Origin: CBDAQD01 sp965275905
GTDB lineage: Bacteria; Pseudomonadota; Alphaproteobacteria; Rhizobiales; JAJFHC01
DNA: 64,000 nt
NCBI GenBank assembly: GCA_965275905.1
Contig: CBDHYJ010000070.1
Coordinates: forward strand, 61,769-125,768
Direction of reading: 5' to 3'
A model generated the notes under the pieces. That model saw only the letters and a list, made by a program, of their open reading frames with translations. It searched no databases and was not told where the DNA came from. Below are positions 61,975-64,000 of the stretch, in pieces (position 1 is the stretch's first letter; the number at the start of each line of letters is the position of its first letter). Position numbers and translations under genes: made by a program.

Positions 61975-62147
61975 GCGACCAACGCAGCAGGACCCGTTCC
62001 GTCAGCGCCGATCGCGCCGCAGACCAAATCGCGATGCCGTAGCGTAAGGCCAAAGGCCTCACGCAAATGCCAAAGAGTCCCGGACTTTAATGGAAGAGGA
62101 GAGGCTTGCCGGGCGCGGCGCGACTCAGATAACTCGGAGACACGCGG

Positions 62148-62891
62148 GTGTTGCGCGTCGCGAGGGAACGTGAGCGGCGGACTCCTCCAGTGCGTTACGA
62201 CGAGACTCCAAGCCTGTCTGTTTGTGCCTTTGGTGCGGGCGCGGTGCATGCCGCGATCCTCGCGCTCGTCCTGCCGGTGATGATCACGCTGCCCGCGCCA
62301 GACGACAAGGCGCAAGGCACCGTTGCCATTCAGGTCGTGGTGCGCAGCGAGCCGCCGCCGATGCTGCAGCCCGCGATGGCCGACGCTGCGGTCATGCCGC
62401 TGCCGGCATTCATGGGCGAGGGGGATATCGATCAAGCCGGCGTGCCGGTGGTCCCTCATGAGGAGATCGCCAGCTCTCTGCCCGAAGTGCCGGCGGCGCC
62501 CGATATATTGCCGGCGTATGCCGCGGTGTCCGACGCACTCTTTCCCGATCAAACGCCCCAGACCACGGGACTTGCGGTGCTCCCTCTCGTGGAGAACGTG
62601 CCCGCCCCTCATGTGGATGCGCAAGCCGGGACCCAAGACATCGCCAGCATCGACTCTCAAGAGGCTCCTGACGCGAGAGAGGTCCTGGACGCACGCGCCC
62701 CGCCCGTGCCGCCTCCGTTGCGCAAGCCGGCCGTTGGGGTGAGCAGCAAGTCAGCGCTGCCACGGCAGCACGTGGCCACACCCCAGCGCTCCCGCGTGTT
62801 GAGGTCGCCGCAAGCGAGGCGGATTTACAAGGGCCTTCTCGGCGGCCGGCAGGCGACGACCATGCCGGAATACCCGTTCGCGGCTCGCTGA
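62148..62891 (+). CDS. TonB-like N-terminal membrane protein without the TonB C-domain
   Basis: The 247-residue protein has one N-terminal membrane segment (VHAAILALVLPVMITLP) and a long Pro/Ala-rich periplasmic part. It resembles TonB or an energy-transducing protein, but the C-terminal TonB domain is absent or unrecognisable. The GTG at 62148 has GGAG upstream. It might work with the TonB receptor upstream in the window, or be a truncated TonB. It is convergent with the EAL gene. Confidence 0.62.
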   Translation: MLRVARERERRTPPVRYDETPSLSVCAFGAGAVHAAILALVLPVMITLPAPDDKAQGTVAIQVVVRSEPPPMLQPAMADAAVMPLPAFMGEGDIDQAGVPVVPHEEIASSLPEVPAAPDILPAYAAVSDALFPDQTPQTTGLAVLPLVENVPAPHVDAQAGTQDIASIDSQEAPDAREVLDARAPPVPPPLRKPAVGVSSKSALPRQHVATPQRSRVLRSPQARRIYKGLLGGRQATTMPEYPFAAR

Positions 62892-62911
62892 TCCAACAGG
62901 AGAGTGGGCCG

Positions 62912-64000
62912 TCAGGCAGCGTTCGGACGGCGGCGGCGGGCGCGTATGGATGTGACTTTGCCGCGCAGCCGCTGGCTGGCCTTGGCGGAGGCCTCGGCCG
63001 CCTCGGGTCGGCCATAGAGGAAGCCCTGAACCTGTCCGCAGCCGAACTCGCCCAAGATCTTGGCTTGTTCGGGCGTTTCGACGCCTTCCGCCGTGATGGT
63101 CACGTCGAGCGACTTGCCGAGCGCGATGATCGTCCTGACGATCGCGCGCATTGCCGGGTCCCGCGTCATGTTGCGGATGAACTGCCGGTCGATCTTGATC
63201 TTGGAGAACGGGAAGCGGGCGAGGTAGCTCAGGCTCGAATAGCCGGTGCCGAAATCGTCCATGGCGATCTTCACGCCGATCTCGCGCAAGCAGTTGAGCT
63301 TGCTCAGCACTTCTTCGGTGTCGTTGATCAGGAGATTCTCGGTGATCTCAAGTTCCAGCCGGCGAGCCGGCAGCCCGGTCTCATGCAAAATGTCCGCGAC
63401 CGTCTCGGCGATGTCACTGTCGCGGAACTGCGCCGGCGAGAGATTCACCGCAACCGTCAGGTGCTCAGGCCAGCCGGCGGCGTCGCGGCAGGCGCGCCTC
63501 AGCACCCATTCCCCGATCGGCACGATCAGCCCTGTCTCCTCGGCGACGGAAATAAAGTGCCCTGGTGCGATCTTGCCGTGTAGCGGGTGGTGCCAGCGGA
63601 TCAGCGCCTCCGATCCGCTTTGCTGCTCCGTCTTAAGATCGTATTGCGGCTGATAGACGACCTCGAATTCCTCGCGGCTAAGCGCCAAGCGAAGCTCCTG
63701 CTCCACGGTGCGCCGGCGCTGAAGCGCCTTGTCCATGCTCTCCTCGAAGAAGCACATGCGCTGGCCGCCGTCGCCCTTGGCGCGGGTCAATGCGATGGTC
63801 GCATGGCGGAGCACGTCGGAGGCGGTGTCGCCGTCCGCCGGCGCAAGCGCGATGCCGACACTGGTGGTGATCAGGATATCCTTGTTGCCGATATGAAACG
63901 GCAACCGCAGAGCCGCCACCAAGCGGTTCATGAAGGTCATGACGTCGCCGAGATTGCACATGTCCACCAGCGCAATGGCGAACTCGTCGGCGCCGAGGCG
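62912..64000 (-). CDS. GGDEF-EAL domain protein, 5' end cut by window edge
   Basis: The visible 362 residues contain the end of a GGDEF domain with the degenerate signature GADEF (about 63987-63973). A complete EAL domain follows, with EALIRW, VNLSP, LEITENL, DDFGTGYSSL, KIDRQF and AEGVET all present. The EAL part should therefore be an active c-di-GMP phosphodiesterase, while the GGDEF part is probably inactive or regulatory. The N-terminal sensor lies beyond the window. The C-terminus ends in a basic Arg-rich tail. Confidence 0.93.
   Translation of the reverse strand, partial: RLGADEFAIALVDMCNLGDVMTFMNRLVAALRLPFHIGNKDILITTSVGIALAPADGDTASDVLRHATIALTRAKGDGGQRMCFFEESMDKALQRRRTVEQELRLALSREEFEVVYQPQYDLKTEQQSGSEALIRWHHPLHGKIAPGHFISVAEETGLIVPIGEWVLRRACRDAAGWPEHLTVAVNLSPAQFRDSDIAETVADILHETGLPARRLELEITENLLINDTEEVLSKLNCLREIGVKIAMDDFGTGYSSLSYLARFPFSKIKIDRQFIRNMTRDPAMRAIVRTIIALGKSLDVTITAEGVETPEQAKILGEFGCGQVQGFLYGRPEAAEASAKASQRLRGKVTSIRARRRRPNAA

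Noticed and set aside
1..64000. tRNA, rRNA, IS elements or integrases
   Set aside because: I looked for tRNA cloverleaf patterns, rRNA sequence and transposase or integrase motifs on both strands and saw none I could support.

Overview
The window is 64 kb of mostly GC-rich, densely coded bacterial DNA. It has no rRNA, tRNA or CRISPR array that I can recognise. The gene families point to an alphaproteobacterium, free-living and respiratory: a DUF4437 cupin, GFA and HxlR families, an ExaC/AldB aldehyde dehydrogenase with DUF779, a NosP-NahK pair, PATR-type autotransporters and a protoglobin chemoreceptor. I cannot name a genus. I did not compute composition; statements about GC or codon use are by eye.

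Region by region. (1) 1-1520 is an AT-rich edge carrying a DUF262 protein cut by the window and a HEPN-like partner, possibly a defence or mobile segment. (2) 1.7-10.3 kb holds an unknown protein, an NTF2-like protein, a Tat-exported dienelactone hydrolase, a methyltransferase, SRPBCC and polysaccharide-lyase-like proteins, an MFS transporter, threonine ammonia-lyase and a VOC protein. (3) 10.6-12.6 kb is a lower-GC island: a 2OG-Fe dioxygenase divergent from an unusual regulator with an N-terminal LuxR helix-turn-helix, with a perfect palindrome between them. (4) 12.8-24.1 kb has several regulator-plus-target modules: VOC/HxlR, LysR with DUF4437 and a membrane adenylate cyclase, a six-gene ArsR-led operon, a flavodoxin and a TetR regulator. 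(5) 24.1-29.4 kb is a TetR-controlled RND efflux operon that includes an ABC membrane domain without an ATPase. (6) 29.4-37.1 kb has a repeat-bearing VWA protein, a berberine-bridge-like oxidase with a divergent HxlR regulator, a protoglobin chemoreceptor, an M20 amidohydrolase and an exported protein.

(7) 37.4-47.8 kb starts with a YbaL-like antiporter. An alcohol/aldehyde and nitric-oxide-sensing cluster follows: a single-domain receiver, DUF779, aldehyde dehydrogenase, a NosP-like FIST protein, a NahK-like hybrid kinase, a NarL/ErbR-type regulator and a Zn-alcohol dehydrogenase. Gene content resembles the Pseudomonas aeruginosa ethanol-oxidation/NosP-NahK region. An Ivy-type lysozyme inhibitor and an unknown protein complete the block. 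(8) 48.2-52.6 kb is a cobalamin-riboswitch-controlled TonB receptor followed by a PepSY membrane protein. (9) 52.9-60.7 kb holds two tandem paralogous autotransporters with about 18 and about 30 copies of a roughly 20-residue passenger repeat. The C-terminal scrap of a third copy survives next to them. (10) 60.7-64 kb holds Mrp/ApbC, a TonB-like N-terminal protein and a GGDEF-EAL protein cut by the right edge.

The strongest leads are the autotransporter array with its relic third copy, the LuxR-HTH/dioxygenase island, the riboswitch-controlled receptor-PepSY pair, and the NosP-NahK-alcohol oxidation cluster.
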